DNA from: Mansonella perstans
Taxonomy: Eukaryota; Nematoda; Chromadorea; Rhabditida; Onchocercidae
Direction of reading: 5' to 3'
Assembly (NCBI GenBank): GCA_037074765.1
Contig: JBAMDO010000083.1
Location: 62,001-126,000 of the forward strand
Length of the DNA stretch: 64,000 nucleotides
This document shows positions 1 through 13,484 of this stretch, one piece after another; position 1 is the stretch's first letter, and every line of letters begins with the position of its first letter. The position numbers were made by a program, and so were the translations under genes. Below the pieces are notes generated by a model. It was not told the DNA's origin. It did not search any database and saw only the letters and a program-made list of their open reading frames with translations.

Positions 1-1012
1 CCTGCAAATAACCTTTGCAATGCTGTTGTACACTACATTAGATGGATCGATTAAACAAGCACTGATATTTGAAAAATGAAAATCACAGTTTGAAAATATA
101 CATAAACAATATCGATCAGCATTGCATACCTTTTACTGTTATTTTATCCTCTCATTGATTGCATGCTATTAATCATCGATGACGGGCATGTATTATCAGT
201 TTTAAAGCAAGCATAATTGTTTAACTTTATTTGAATCACAAAGTTCTTATATAAATTGCGAGGAGCAAAATGTAATTAATTGGAGAGATGTTGTATGCTA
301 TTTGCCGATTAAATTCATTAATTAATTGTATAATTCAAAGGAAAAAGAATTCAAATGTAAAGTTACAAAAAACTGTTTAAAAAAAATTTCATAAATTTAG
401 TTTTACATAAATTTAGCATTGAACTGTCGTTATATAATTTTGAGAAAATTTAGCAATAACTTTTGGTTTCAGCAAAAAATTTTCTTTTGCGTTAATTATT
501 AGTTTGCAGCTTTTCTCTTTCAATATGGCACTTTTAATAATTCAATTTTATTGCTTAAAATCTTGCAGTTTATACGAAATATACTTACAGCAGTGCTTTC
601 ATTAATATCAAATACTAGGGATTTGGTACCTGCCGATTTTTCAATTGGAATTTTTTTTTTTGAGAAAACCGAAAGTCAGATTAATCATTATTGCATTCAG
701 TGATTTCGAATTTCCGTAGCTCAATATACGTAATCGCTCAAAAGTTGAAGAATAATTTGTCAATCTGTTACTTATGTGCTTATGATACCTTGCGCAGTTG
801 GCATTTTAGGTGATAGTGTATTCGTTTCATGCATTTTTACGATAATGCCAATTTTTTTTTGCTGTTTTCATCCAAAACATAGTTCATTTTACATGAACTA
901 AATTCACATTTGTTCTGAAAAGCATGAATTTGAGCAGGATTTGAAATTAAACACAACAACTCATATTTAGAAGCCTTTCCGAAGGTAAAACAACTAGCGG
1001 TAACAATGATAC

Positions 1013-1076
1013 AACTCAGGATGCATTACAATCAATCACAACTCAGAATGTATTACGATTAATCACAACTCATATA
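1013..1076. repeat. 27-bp tandem repeat, about 2.4 copies
   Basis: Two full units (1013-1039 and 1040-1066) and the start of a third (1067-1076) share the pattern AACTCAG-ATG-ATTAC-AT-AATCAC with four substitutions between the full units. It lies outside any supported gene. Confidence 0.8.
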
Positions 1077-2800
1077 TTGAAAGGATATGCAATACGCAAA
1101 GTGGAAGCATTCAACGATCGGATCTATACTTTTCGATATTGACAATTATTGGTTGGGAACAAGATATCACTGGACGGTACGGCACTGCATTCGGTTTCAG
1201 GAAATCTTGTCGAAATATTTTTGCTTGGTTGTGAGAGTAATTATTCATTACCCAGTATTTTTTTTTAGGATAACTTAAACTATTTGTCAACACGAAACAG
1301 CTATTTATATCATATGGATTCAAATAAATGAAAAAATTTGGAATACATAAATGGATCGCCCATATATGATATTGTTTATCAGTAAGAATTTGTAACATTT
1401 TTCAAAAGTATTTGTTTTTACATTTTGATGAAAAACTAAAATAAAAAATTTTCTTGAAATTATTCAAATTTACAGCGGACAATTAATTCTTTACACAAGT
1501 TTTGAAAATACTAAAAATAGAATTTAGATTTATTTATATATCAACGATATGTTTAGTATTGCTGCAGATTAAATTGCTGTTTGGATGAATGCAATGAAGA
1601 TTTCCATGCGTCCTCTCCTTATCACAAAATTCTTGGTTCGCGAAATACATCATCAACTTCCCAATTTCAACTGCACTTTTTTTCATGTCTGATTTTTGAC
1701 TTCTCTACTTGCATATTTAATTAATTAATGAGACGATTTGTTGCAACATTTCAAATAATCTTTCCAACTCTTTGAATCTTGGAAAAAACTTGAGATTTGA
1801 AATTTAGCTTTAAAACAATTACTTCATTGATGCATATGTAATCTGGAATAATGAACTGGAAAAAACAATACATTCGATTTTCAATATTCCATTCATTCTT
1901 CATTGAGAAAATGAAGAATGTAATATCGAAAATAGAATTTATTACTTTCTCATTTTCTCATTCTTTATAAACAGAAGATAAATGACTACTTCAAATAAAG
2001 TTTCCAAACAATTTATTGACCAATATATAGGTCATAGATAATAATATAGTTATGTATTTCAGCTTGTATTTTTTATATTTCCACAGTCGTAAAGTATTTC
2101 TTTTGCATGAACTGCTTCCTTCTGTGCTATGAAAAAAAGTTTCATTTTCAAAATAGGTTTTATAAGGGATGCCCGGATATTTCAGAAATTGATTTAATTG
2201 GCTGCTTCAAATTGAAATTTTCAAAAATTAAGAAATCTGAGCGGTTTTTATATTTTTGTATGTAAATGCTAGAGATATCGCATATTTAAAAAATTGTTTC
2301 TTTTGAAAAATCGAATCGATTCAGTTTTATATCTGCAATTTCTTACCAGTGAACCGATTTCTGCTTGCGTTTTGTTAGACCACTACTCAGGAGAAAGAAA
2401 AGTTGTGATTTTGTAGAGATTTTCAAAAAATATCTGTAATTAATACTTTCTAACGCACATTATTTTACAAATTAAAAAAAAATAACTGAAAGAAGCTATG
2501 CCTAAAGACGCAGTCGTAAATTGTAATAGGTGTATTTAGAATTTAAAAATTTCATAACTATTTGATGAAAAGTGAAAACAATGTTGCCTGAAGTAACAGT
2601 AACTAAATTTTAAAATTCAATATTTGTTAAGTGTAAAATTTGACTTTGAAATCGAAAAAAATTTTTTTTTTCTATTAGTACACTTATTATGCCACAGCTA
2701 AATTTAAAATAATCCCTCGTTTAAAAAATTTAGTAAATCACAAAATTAGGTATGATATGATTGATCGGGAAGTACCGTGTTTTATTTTATTTTTGGAATA

Positions 2801-2833
2801 ATTAAGTCAAATTACCAGATAATTTGACTTAAT
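2801..2833. repeat. Perfect inverted repeat, 14-bp arms, 5-bp loop
   Basis: The arm ATTAAGTCAAATTA at 2801-2814 is the exact reverse complement of 2820-2833, separated by CCAGA. Pairing continues imperfectly outward (GGAATA on the left against TATTCT on the right, then T-rich against A-rich), giving a stem of roughly 30 bp. It could be a hairpin or a relic of a small palindromic element. Confidence 0.8.
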
Positions 2834-4116
2834 ATTCTAAAATAAATCTAGGTATATAAAGCTTACACTGATCCATTATTAATTTTGTATTGTTGACAAA
2901 TTCTGAATGACACTTGAGGCATTAGCATTGCCGATATTAGCACTGTCAGCTTTCAGATGTTATTTGCATGGCAGTATTGTTTAGACATCATCTGAGAAAA
3001 TTGCATCTGTTTCTGGATATGTATCACATTGACAAGTATAAACGACAGAAATGACGTGCAATGGAGGATGAATGAATTTAAAATGCTTCAGTACTGGTTT
3101 GTTTTCATACTTAATAGGATGAGGAAGATGTTGTAGGAATTACGATGAGATGGAATTTGTGTGGATTACAATCAATTGATGTAATACGTCTTTGTTTATG
3201 GGTGGTTTTGAAAAAGTGGGCCATTGTTTGTGACCCAAATGATTTTAGATTTTAGTTTGATGGAAAACTGTAGTTAATTAATGCATGCCTTGCCCTGCCT
3301 TGTCGGTTATGTGCCGGCAGCTAATAATCAGTAAACTTATCTTATTCAGCGTTACTGTATGCTTGATGCACTCCGCAGGTATTTTTTCGTTTTCTTGTTT
3401 TTTTAAACATAATGTTTAAATTAAATGAAATTTTATCAAATATTACATCTGATTTTGCAACTAATTGCCAGTCTGGATATAAAAGCTACAACTAAAATTG
3501 AAGCTAATAACCTGTTTGGATATTTTCTCTTTTTCTTTCGAAACAAAAAGACACTTCAATTTAATTGGAATCCAGTTGGAACTTGTATTAAACATTTGAC
3601 AACCATTTCATTGCTTTTCGTTCCAAACTATTTATGGCAAATTCCACAAGACTAGGGTCTATTTATATTGTTTTTAGCTTTTTAATATTGTCGTAATTGT
3701 CTGCCAGTGTTTGTGACATTTCATTATTTTTCCCTGAATAGAAAGGATTTAGATTTCTGCAGTTCACAGAATTATCTTTATTTCACCATAGAAAAGATGT
3801 CATGAATGATGTCCGAGATGTGCCCAATTTCGGGATATCCGAAATTATGTCAAGAAGACAGAAAAAAATAATATTAAAATATCTCTTAATTTTGAACTGT
3901 GAAACATAGAATTGGATTTTATTGCTAAATTTTGGCAAATCTGTCAGTGAAATCCAATGTCGCATCATGTTTACATCATATGAAATAAACTTCCATGTCC
4001 TTTTTTTGTTTCTCTTAAAACAGTAAAAAATCATTACAGTTGAAGTTTAACTTACAATACTATACTAAAATTCATTTCAATACTTGACATTCTCATTTAA
4101 GTCTTACTATCTGCAG

Positions 4117-7064
4117 AATATGCCAAATTGTACTGTCCGAATTTTCAACTGCCTGAAATGGACGATAATGGTATTGTAAAGCAATGTCTGCCAGGTTAAC
4201 TTTTATTATGTTTCATTTAACTTCGTGAAATTCCCGCTATATCCGTTACGAAATTTCTTTGCTTCAAATGTATGTTTTACTGGTTTGAAAATTCATGCGA
4301 TATTTTAGGGCATGTCGAATTATGTGGACCAGGATACTCCTGTAATTTTTCCGGAACAAATTATCAATGTTGTCCAACAGAGGAAGAAATTAATTTGGAT
4401 TCCATCCTTGAATGCCCTTCACCTAGTGTTACAATACTCACAGACGCTGGCTTACCTCTTACTTGCACTCCGGGTATCCGCGACTGCCCGCAGGTGACTC
4501 ACATGCACATATCTTAAACTCAAATTATTTGATTTGAATTTATTAATCCTGCGCGGGAATTCCTCACTCCCTAGATTTTTCACTTTCTTCACCATCCCTA
4601 TTTGAAATTTGTTTGCAACTATATTAAAATCGCATTAGAATGTTGCAAATCCTGAAACTTAATTCAAGGACCAGTAAAACGCAATTAATTTCTAGAGTTC
4701 CATGCAATGTTTTGACGTCGGAAAACATTCGATATGTTGTGAAGGATTGTCATCAATCATCGAGACACTTCACGGTGCTCTTTCACCGAACGAACTAAAT
4801 GCTCCGGAAAAGACAATTCAACCAATTATACTGAGTAATGAACTTAACAGTGAATCAAATTTAGAATGTCCGGAACCTGCCTTCACTATACTTGATGGCA
4901 GTGGAGATCCAGTATCATGTAATGAAGAAGACTGCACTCATCAAGTATTGTCTTTGTGATTGTTGCGAGGTATATAAAAAATTAATAAGAATCGATAAAT
5001 GTCTAATGCAGTTCTGCATAGTCCCCACCACATTTCAATTCAGCAGCATTATGCAGAGCAATACAGCACAAACTAAAACAATTCGTGTCAATTAACAGCA
5101 ATTAATTAAAACAATTAAGAGCCTGTGATAGGCTAAGGACCCATTCATACATTTGAAGCTAACGTCTCATTTGCAATAAAAAAATGATAAATTTGCATTA
5201 ACAGAATGATAAATTTCGAAGTTTGCTGAACAATGATGAGAGATTAGTGATATTGAAGTATTCATCGAGCCAAAATATGTTTTTACTCTGCTTTCAATTT
5301 TCATAATTTTGCTTCAGACAGGACGTTTTTGTTATAAAACGCTGAATACGTCGATATGTTGTGAAGGCGAGGAGAAAACTATTGACGATGAAACACTGAT
5401 CAAGAAAATATTGCAAGAAAGTAAGCATAAGAAAGGTGGAAGCATTGGATGGAATGTCCTGAATTATACACCACTGACGACTGCTGAACGCCAGCACCAG
5501 AATGAACCATCACGAAACAACACTCGTCTAGAACTTGATGTACCGAATGTCGCTGGATTACCAATCTTTGACGAAAACACTTTTGAGGTGACCATTTTGC
5601 CCAAGTTTTCAACAAGTACATCCTTGAATTCTACGAAAATGGGATTCAAAAACGTCTTTTTCTTTTTTCATCTGAATATTTTTCATTCAGACATCATCAA
5701 TTCATGCACTGCACAATTCATCCTTCAAGCTAGATATTTTTAGATTTAATGACAGGAAATGCTCACAACATTTCTAACTTAGACACAGTGTCCATAATTG
5801 GAGATTTCAAATATGCTTTCAAATATTCCAAACTATTTTAGTTTTCTTTTTTTTAAAACACTATTTTATATATCCAAAGTATTTTGCAGATTATCCAGCA
5901 ATATATTTGAAGTATAAAAAGTTTTGTAGGCAAAACAAACTAAACTGGAAGTAATATCGCCAAACACTAATGAATTAGCTGGGCGTTCTGAAAAAAAACA
6001 AATTGGTAGCGAAGATGAAAATTCTCAGCAATCAATTGTATCTGATAATGTAAAAATATCGCAAACGACTACTACTGTCTCAACTACAATCACTACTACC
6101 GCAACGACAACAGTAATGCCAACAGTAATCACTTCGGCAATGTTCGTACCTCAACTGTTTAGAAAATCAAATGTGAGTTGTATTTGGAGTGTTTAAATTA
6201 ATTTTTTTCTCTACATGACATTCCAGCTAATCTCAATTAGTGAAACGGAAGTAACCCTGCCAGTTATATCACGAAGAAAATGCTGCAAACATGAATAACA
6301 CGTAAGGACCTGCTAGAAGATGACATCGCAGAGATTACTGATAAATGTAAATGAGATGAAGATATCTTCAACAGAAACAAATATTATCCGCTTCAACAAT
6401 TGAACACAATATTTATCTTATGGGGAATGAATGAAAATATCACAGCTTGTCACTGTTACCCACAAAATGTCAGGAAGATGAAATTGAAACAGTTCGATAC
6501 AAACCGCACAGTGCCGGAGGATATACCGTTTATACATCAAAAATAAGTCGTGGACCAAAAGATTTGCGAGCTTTGGCACAAGAATACCTTTTCGAACATA
6601 TTAAACGTGGATGGCCTTATAGTGATGAATTCTACAGAACTTACGGTAATTCTTTTTTTTTTTTACAGTTTTACAGTTTTTTTTAAGTTTTACACTATTT
6701 AAATCTGAAAGAATTTCGCAGGGAAAAAAATTTTGGACAGACTCAACAATAATTAAAAAAAAAAATTATTCTCGTAAGTCATTTGTGTTGAAAGCCTTTT
6801 TTTTCTAAAAAAGCTATGCTTATATATTTTGAAACCAGTACTGGACAGAATAACTTCCAAAGAGAAAATAAAGTATTCCAAGCCATAGGTTGAATATTTA
6901 TCTGATTACTTTTAAATGAATCACAAAAATAAGGAGAGTGCTGCGACCGCTTTAAGCTGCGCACCTAATTAATCAAAAGTTTTCATATCTCAAAATCTAT
7001 ATTTTCAGCACCATTTGAATCTCAAAATGATCGAGATGAAATTATTTCCCATGGTCGAACATAA
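4117..7064 (+). CDS. Cysteine-rich secreted-type protein with lustrin-like repeats (5' end unresolved)
   Basis: Exons read as 4117-4194, 4309-4493, 4696-4944, 5318-5587, 5930-6172, 6227-6250, 6474-6645 and 7009-7064, all in phase, about 424 residues. The first exons encode repeated modules with the spacing CP-x-GxPxxC...CPQ...C...xICCEG (also CQFxCCP), resembling the nematode lustrin-type cysteine-rich domain found in extracellular matrix or secreted proteins. Exon 5 is Thr/Ser-rich (TTTT, TTTATTTV), a likely O-glycosylated linker. The last two exons encode a conserved-looking tail (YKPHSAGGYTVYTSK, then RGWPYSDEFYRTY) that I do not recognise. If the GTAACC donor at 6251 is skipped, exon 6 instead runs to a TAA at 6298 and ends in RRKCCKHE, so two C-termini are possible. 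The first coding exon with start and signal peptide is not identified; 3425 is a candidate. Role not assigned. Confidence 0.65.
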
Positions 7065-8672
7065 ATAGCTCCTGTTTATTACTATTTTGTCACAGTTGTT
7101 TTATATTTTATTGTAATAAATTTTATTTCTTCTTTCTTAGTAATTGAAAAACAAAGTAAAAATACATTTCTCAATAAGAATGGATTTCAAGATAACGATT
7201 CCAAAGCAATGATCATCTAGGGTTTCGACAAATTGTTTCGGTTTCGTAAGCAAAATCATCAGCGAAATTTCATGTGATAGCAAAAGCTCTCAAGGACAAT
7301 AAGACATATTTCGCATTATACAATCCAATATTGAGATTACAGGATGCATGGATTTTGGGTGGAGAACAGCATGCCTTCAAGCGCTTTTGTCAATATTTCC
7401 ATCTGCATATTTAAGTAACAAATCATTGTTAGAAGTCAAGTTGATTTTAACTGATCGTATTAACAAGATCACATTGTGATAACTCATCATTCCACGCAAA
7501 TGTATGCATGCTCCCTTCACAGTATCTTTCAATGTTAACACCTGATCAGGTTTGAGCGTCTACAAGTGCAGAAACAGTGCAGGCATATATGAAGTTTAGG
7601 CGGAACACCAGGAAGAATCAATTAACAATGTCCAAGTAGCCTGAATCACTGAAAACTTTATTTATAGCTAAAATGAACTACACAGATCAGGTGAATTACT
7701 ATCACTCACTCCATAGTCAGTTTACATCCATGACTTGGAACATGTGCAATTGCGCCATCGTCACGAGCTGATTAAAATATTTTTCTGAATATTACTATTC
7801 TTCAGCAGTAAACAACTGGACGATAATTCGGTTGTAGTACGTAAGACATGGTCAGAGCTGAATTTAATTGCTTCCTTAGTCTAATAATTCAACATGATTC
7901 CAAACAGAAGAGAATGAAGTAGTGATAAACCTTTACTGGTGATCAAATCTTAATCCATTATTTTGTTCCATCCTGTTCAATATACATAAGCCTTCCTATC
8001 ATTGTTTGCTTCTGTGCAAATCTTAACTGTTATTTAATCAGTAATGCTACCTATTCACTACAAAAAAACTGAAATTCTTTTCTCCGTCAATACCATAAGC
8101 TAATGGACAAGTTGCGTAGATAAGTGAAGTTTTTTCTTCTAGTATATAACTGACAGTTTCCAGTTTATTCCATAATCACGCTTAAATCCGTTCTTAAAGC
8201 TATCATTACGAATATGTACAACCGGAAAGGGACATTACTCCATTCTACCCCGAACAAAGCCAATAACTTCCGGGAAAATACTTAACTTTGAAAAACCTGA
8301 TCACGTCCGACACTATCTGCTATGCAACAGAACTTGCAGCTACAATGCAACAGTACGTCGCAAACCCTGGTTTGCAGAAATGTTTGAAGACTATACAGAA
8401 AGACCGTGACATATTTGCCTGACACCTATCTCCTTTTCTAGCATATTTTTATTTTATCATTTCCAATCTAAGAAAGTTTTTAGCATATCGTTTAGAATAT
8501 TGTTTCATTCACGTTTCACTTAACTAATGCTGAGCTGTCACAACATAATCTGCTTGAGCAGACTTAAATCAGCGATATTTGCTGCTAAATGCATTTTACA
8601 ATGCGTCTAATATTGTAAAATTTTTGTTCATTTCATTCTAGGATTGGGCAAAAGAAGTTCTAACATCGAATA
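7065..8672. other. Intergenic region with nothing recognised
   Basis: About 1.6 kb between the cysteine-rich gene and hid-1. All frames are stop-rich and none of the translations resembles a domain. It should contain the 3' UTR of the upstream gene and the hid-1 promoter. Confidence 0.6.
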
Positions 8673-11600
8673 ATGGGCAGTTCTGGGAGTAAAATTAATA
8701 TTCGTAAAGCGGTGATCGAACTTACAACAAAGAAATCGAAGGTGGAAGAAGATGCATTTTGGGAGGATTTATGGTCTTCTGATATAAACAATGCTGCCGA
8801 TGTTTTTGCACAGATCACAGCGGATGATGTTAGTTTGATACATTCGGGAATTACTTGATCTTGCTAGTAAAGATTAGTGGAACTTTTTGTTAAACGTTTG
8901 AATAAGTTTCACAAAACAGATGTACGGTAATGGCAAACAGAGTGTGAGGAATTAGTTTAATTGATCCAGCGAGCATTGTTTTTTTTTTTTTCAAAAATTT
9001 TAATTGTTCTCAATTGGACGATATTTTCAGGTCCGTTCGTTGCGCGATAATTCTCCAAACAATCTAGCAGCTTTATGTTATAAAACTGTGGAACGAATAA
9101 CGACAGCATGTAATTCTCCATCAACTATTTCGTCAGCAAAGGTATTTTATATTATTTTTGTTTGTTCTTAAATTTGATCGGAAAATAAAGTCATGGATGA
9201 CTGCGCAAAAATCTTTTAAGTACTCTAATCGGTTTTGCCAGAGACAGCTCCTTTCTTATCAAATTCTGACCAAGAAAATCTTATGCAACTAACCTGAATT
9301 ATGAAAAGTTGGGAATGCGGTACTTAATTGTAAAGCTTCCTTATTTTTTTGGTTTAACTACACAAAGTCTGTTATTAGGTACTGAATTGTGTACGACTTC
9401 TGACAAGAATATGTCCATATTTATTCGAAGATTCGGACTGGAAAGGTTTCTTTTGGTCGTTACCACCATCAGAAGAAAACGAACAGTTTCCTCATCAGCC
9501 ATTAGCATGCACACTGATATCTGCGCTCACAGATCTACTCTTTTGTCCGGAATTCACTGTTTCGTCTCTTAGAAGTGATACGGTACTTTCCTATAAAATA
9601 TTTTTACGAAATATTTTTAATAAAAGGAAAAATCATATATGATGACCATGAAAGATTTGTTATCCCTTACATTTGGCTGTCATGTAAGATTAATATTTAA
9701 GCCATGACAATGACACCACTGGTTTTTTGGTAGTTTCACAGATAATTTTCATTTATTCTGACGTTCTGAGGGCAAATCTAGCAAATTTGAAATCGAGAAA
9801 TTAGGACAGCACTGCTGTAATCGTCTTAATTTTTCAGGGAGGGTTGGATGATTTAGCTGTGATTGACAGTTGCGAATATATTTGGGAGGCTGGGGTTGGT
9901 TTTGCTACAAGGCCACCGCTAATAGCAGAACATGATCAACGACGGACTGAAATTCTTAAACTTTTACTCACATGCTTTTCAGAAGTCATTTATGTCCCAA
10001 TAATCGGTGAGATTTAGGTTAAAAATATTTGATTCCATGTAATTATAGAGAGTTGAAGAATGTATTTATTGTCATTGTACAGCTTCAAATAGGAGTTTGT
10101 AGCAGTTGCTGCTAATAATACATACAAGACTTTGAAGTTAGATTTGGATTACGGTAGATGTTTTCTTAATTTCAGATGAAAATAGCATGAGGTGGATAGC
10201 GCGATTTACATCTGCAGAAAATCGTCATGTTTTACCGCTTTTTACATCTCTCCTTAATGTAGTTTGCGCGTATGATCCTATTGGTTATGGCGTACCTTAT
10301 AATTATTTACTTTTCACAGACAGCAGAGAACCTCTTGTGCAGACTGCATTACAAGTACTTATCGTGTGTTTGGATAGTGAGACACAGTTGTTTGACAAGG
10401 TAAAGCTTTCAACGAAAAATTATGGAAGTTAGCAGTTCAAATCCATGATTTGAATACTGGAACCAATTTCAGAAAAGAGACTATGCTGACAATTTTTTCA
10501 TTAATTATCTGTCAAGGATTCATCGCGAGGAGGATTTTGAATTCATGTTGAAAGGCATGACTCGTCTGTTAACAAATCCGTTACTTGCCACCTATCTTCC
10601 GAGTTCTACCAAGAAAATAACATGCCATCAGGAGCTTCTCGTTTTGCTCTGGAAATGTTGTGAATACAATCAGGTAATGGTTCATTATCTTTGTTTCTTT
10701 GACAAACATGAGACATCCTAATTTGTACATGTATTCATGATTCCATACACACTTTGAAAACATAGTATTTCAGAAATTCATGTTTCATTTATTGAAAACA
10801 AGCGATGTTCTGGAAGTGCTAATTCCGATCTTATTTCACGTTAATGCTTCCCGCAATGATCCAGGTTTGGGAAACGGAGTATTTCTGAAATTAATTGTTG
10901 TGATAAAACTTTCAGGAAGGCATTAGATTTGTTATATTTTTATTAGACATAATTTGCAGCTCGTGTTGGTCTGATACATATGGGTGTGTTCATTATTTTA
11001 TTGTTAAGTGGTGAGCGAAACTTTGGTGTTCGTTTAAATAAACCCTACACTCAGCGAGCAGCTATCGATGTGCAGTCATTCACTGGAACACATGCAGATT
11101 TACTTATTCTTGTAGGTTGTTATGGTTGAACTAACAAGTATTGGTATTTGAAGAATGGATTTAGAATAATTTTGTCATGAAAATGTGCGTACAAAGCATC
11201 CTTCTGTTTTCATTGTTCATATTTTTCTTTTGCAGTACTTGCTTTTGATTTGGCGCCGGTTTAATAGCAATTCGTAATCAATTCCTGCAGTAATTTCACC
11301 TGCTGTGTTTAGGTTCCACAGTAGAGCAGCACTTTGAGAATATTAAATGTTTTCTGAAAAATGCATTCAAAAAGATTACAGACTGTGCGGTACATCTAGT
11401 ATAATTATATAAAGAGGGGATTATTGCAGGTGTTTCACAAGTTGATAACCGCTGGCAATCACCGATTGCAGTCACTTTTCGACTGTCTTTTGACAATTAT
11501 TGTGAACGGTTTGTTTTCTTTTGCATTGTCAGATGAATGTTAATGCGATAGGTGACTACGCTCCTCGAGATTGCGTAAATTATAAGTGGGATAAATCAGC

Positions 11601-13484
11601 TTAATTCGCTATTCTCCTTAATGTGTCCAGTATTCCACTATATTTTCTAACACAAAAAGAGAGCGAACTTGGGCGCGATACAAAGCTCAAAGTCTAGCTT
11701 AGGTTTTATAATCTCTTGCCTATATGCTTTATTTAGCTTTTTAGACCATGAGTGTTTATTAATGTCGACGATTTAATAAACTTGTTTTTATTTTTGCAGT
11801 TTCACCTTATTTGAAGTCCATTTCGATGGTTGCCGCCAACAAGCTTATACATCTTATTGAGGCGTTTTCGACCCCGTGGTTTTTATTTTCATCACCGACA
11901 AATCATCTTCTTATTTTCTTCCTTCTTGAAGTTCTCAATAATATTATCCAATATCAATTCGATGGTATTGTTTAAATATAGTTTTCTTTATTCTGAAGGT
12001 TTTATTTACAAATAATGCAATTGCTGACACTGACATAACTAGTCTAATATGTGATGGGTCTCGAAAAGCATTGTGATCAAGTCGATAATAATGCTCATGT
12101 AGAACGTTAAGTACTTTTATTACATTTCAACACTGATTGTTTTTAACTGGTAGACATTCAGGAAATTCGAATTTGGTGTATACTATCATTCGAAAGCGCC
12201 AAGTGTTTTATCAACTGGCAAATCTTTCATCTGATTCTGCCTATATCATAAAAATGCTGCAGGGACGCAAAGGTCGTAAAAGTGGTGTGATTGCTGAATC
12301 AAATTCATTAATAACAGTAGGGAAACCTGTTAATGGTAGGTTTTGGTATGCCAAATTTACTCCGTTCTCTACTTTAAATATATATATATATATATATGGG
12401 ATTTGGCAGGCTATGAAGTTGGCTGACGTTTTTGTAAATTAACAATTAATGTTATATTTATCAGTAGCTTAGCATAAATTGTTAAAAAAGAAGAAATTAT
12501 TAAACTGGTACCAGTTTCTGAGGAATGACTAATATCTAATCTGCAACTGGAGAGAATGACAGTAATCTGATTAGTTATATGTGATGCAGTGCTACAGTAA
12601 TTATCACCATTAACTATGAATGCAGAATCGAATGTTATAGACGTGGAGAACAAGGCGAACATAAAGGCTACTCTAGCTGAAACACCGCAGGTATCAACAA
12701 TGACAAAAAAAGGAATGAACGATAATTTGGCACATGAAAATGATGTACAGGAAGGTTGGGTAGCAACAACGGATTGGGTAGAATCGTGGAAAAATAAACT
12801 TCCTCTTCAGACGGTAATGAGGCTTTTGCAAGTTCTTGTGCCACAGGTTGAGAAGATTTGCATCGACAAGTAAGTTTTTCATTAGAAATAAAATAAATTC
12901 GAAATCTCGCTTGGAAATATTGTACAAAAGTTGGATATTTGGACTTCCGACTTCAACATATCCGTTAAGGCATCATTTTGGGTCACAACTTTAGAAATGA
13001 ACTGTTTTACAAATATTTCATTTGTTCTTTTCGAAACGAAATGCGAAGTTTTGCAGAGGTTTAACTGATGAAAGCGAAATTCTGAAATTCCTGCAGCATG
13101 GCACCTTGGTAGGATTGTTACCTGTTCCTCATCCTATACTTATTAGAAAATATCAGGCTAACTCTGGTACTAATCACTGGTTTCGAACATACTTGTGGGG
13201 AGTCATCTATTTAAGGTATCTTTTTGAGCTACTGTAAATTACTTTTGACTAATTATCCAAATTTTGTAAACTGCTGAGATTTAATATTGAACTTTCTTTT
13301 TCTTTAGAAGTTTTATGCAGATTTAAAAGGAATGTTGACTATAGATATAAAGTCCGTTTCCCCATGAAACTGCAATCTTTGTGCATGCACAATCATATAT
13401 ATATCACTTTTGTTTTTCAGAAATATCGACCCGCCAATTTGGTATGATACTAATGTTAAATTGTTCGAAATCCAGAAGGCCTGA
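8673..13484 (+). CDS. hid-1: HID-1, dense-core vesicle/Golgi trafficking protein
   Basis: Fourteen exons in phase: 8673-8828, 9031-9141, 9379-9582, 9838-10006, 10176-10399, 10473-10673, 10774-10864, 10960-11111, 11430-11508, 11800-11964, 12162-12335, 12626-12869, 13057-13215, 13421-13484. They give 730 residues, about the length of HID-1 proteins. Diagnostic stretches include ENRHVLPLFTSLLNVVCAYD, LLSGERNFGVRLNKPY, LPLQTVMRLLQVLVPQVEK, HGTLVGLLPVPHPILIRKYQ and a C-terminus ending NVKLFEIQKA. The N-terminus MGSSGSK is a good N-myristoylation signal, matching the known lipid-dependent Golgi attachment of the family. HID-1 is a peripheral membrane protein needed for sorting and retention of cargo in neuropeptide dense-core vesicles. 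The least certain boundary is the 5' end of exon 12, in the poorly conserved linker. Confidence 0.96.
12378..12397. repeat. (AT)10 microsatellite in hid-1 intron
   Basis: A pure AT dinucleotide run inside the hid-1 intron 12336-12625. Confidence 0.9.

Larger units (their letters stand above)
1..4116. other. AT-rich stretch without a supported gene
   Basis: No reading frame here shows a recognisable domain or a consistent chain of splice sites on either strand. It holds a small tandem repeat, imperfect hairpins and homopolymer runs. A possible first exon of the next gene starts at the ATG at 3425, because its first residues are hydrophobic and signal-peptide-like, but I could not find a convincing donor in the phase needed to join it to 4117. 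Confidence 0.6.

Noticed and set aside
3425..3655. Frame starting MKFYQILHLILQLIA, possible signal-peptide exon
   Set aside because: Attractive as the first exon of the cysteine-rich gene, but the only donor in the required phase that avoids a stop is a poor GTCTGG at 3472; kept as a note only.
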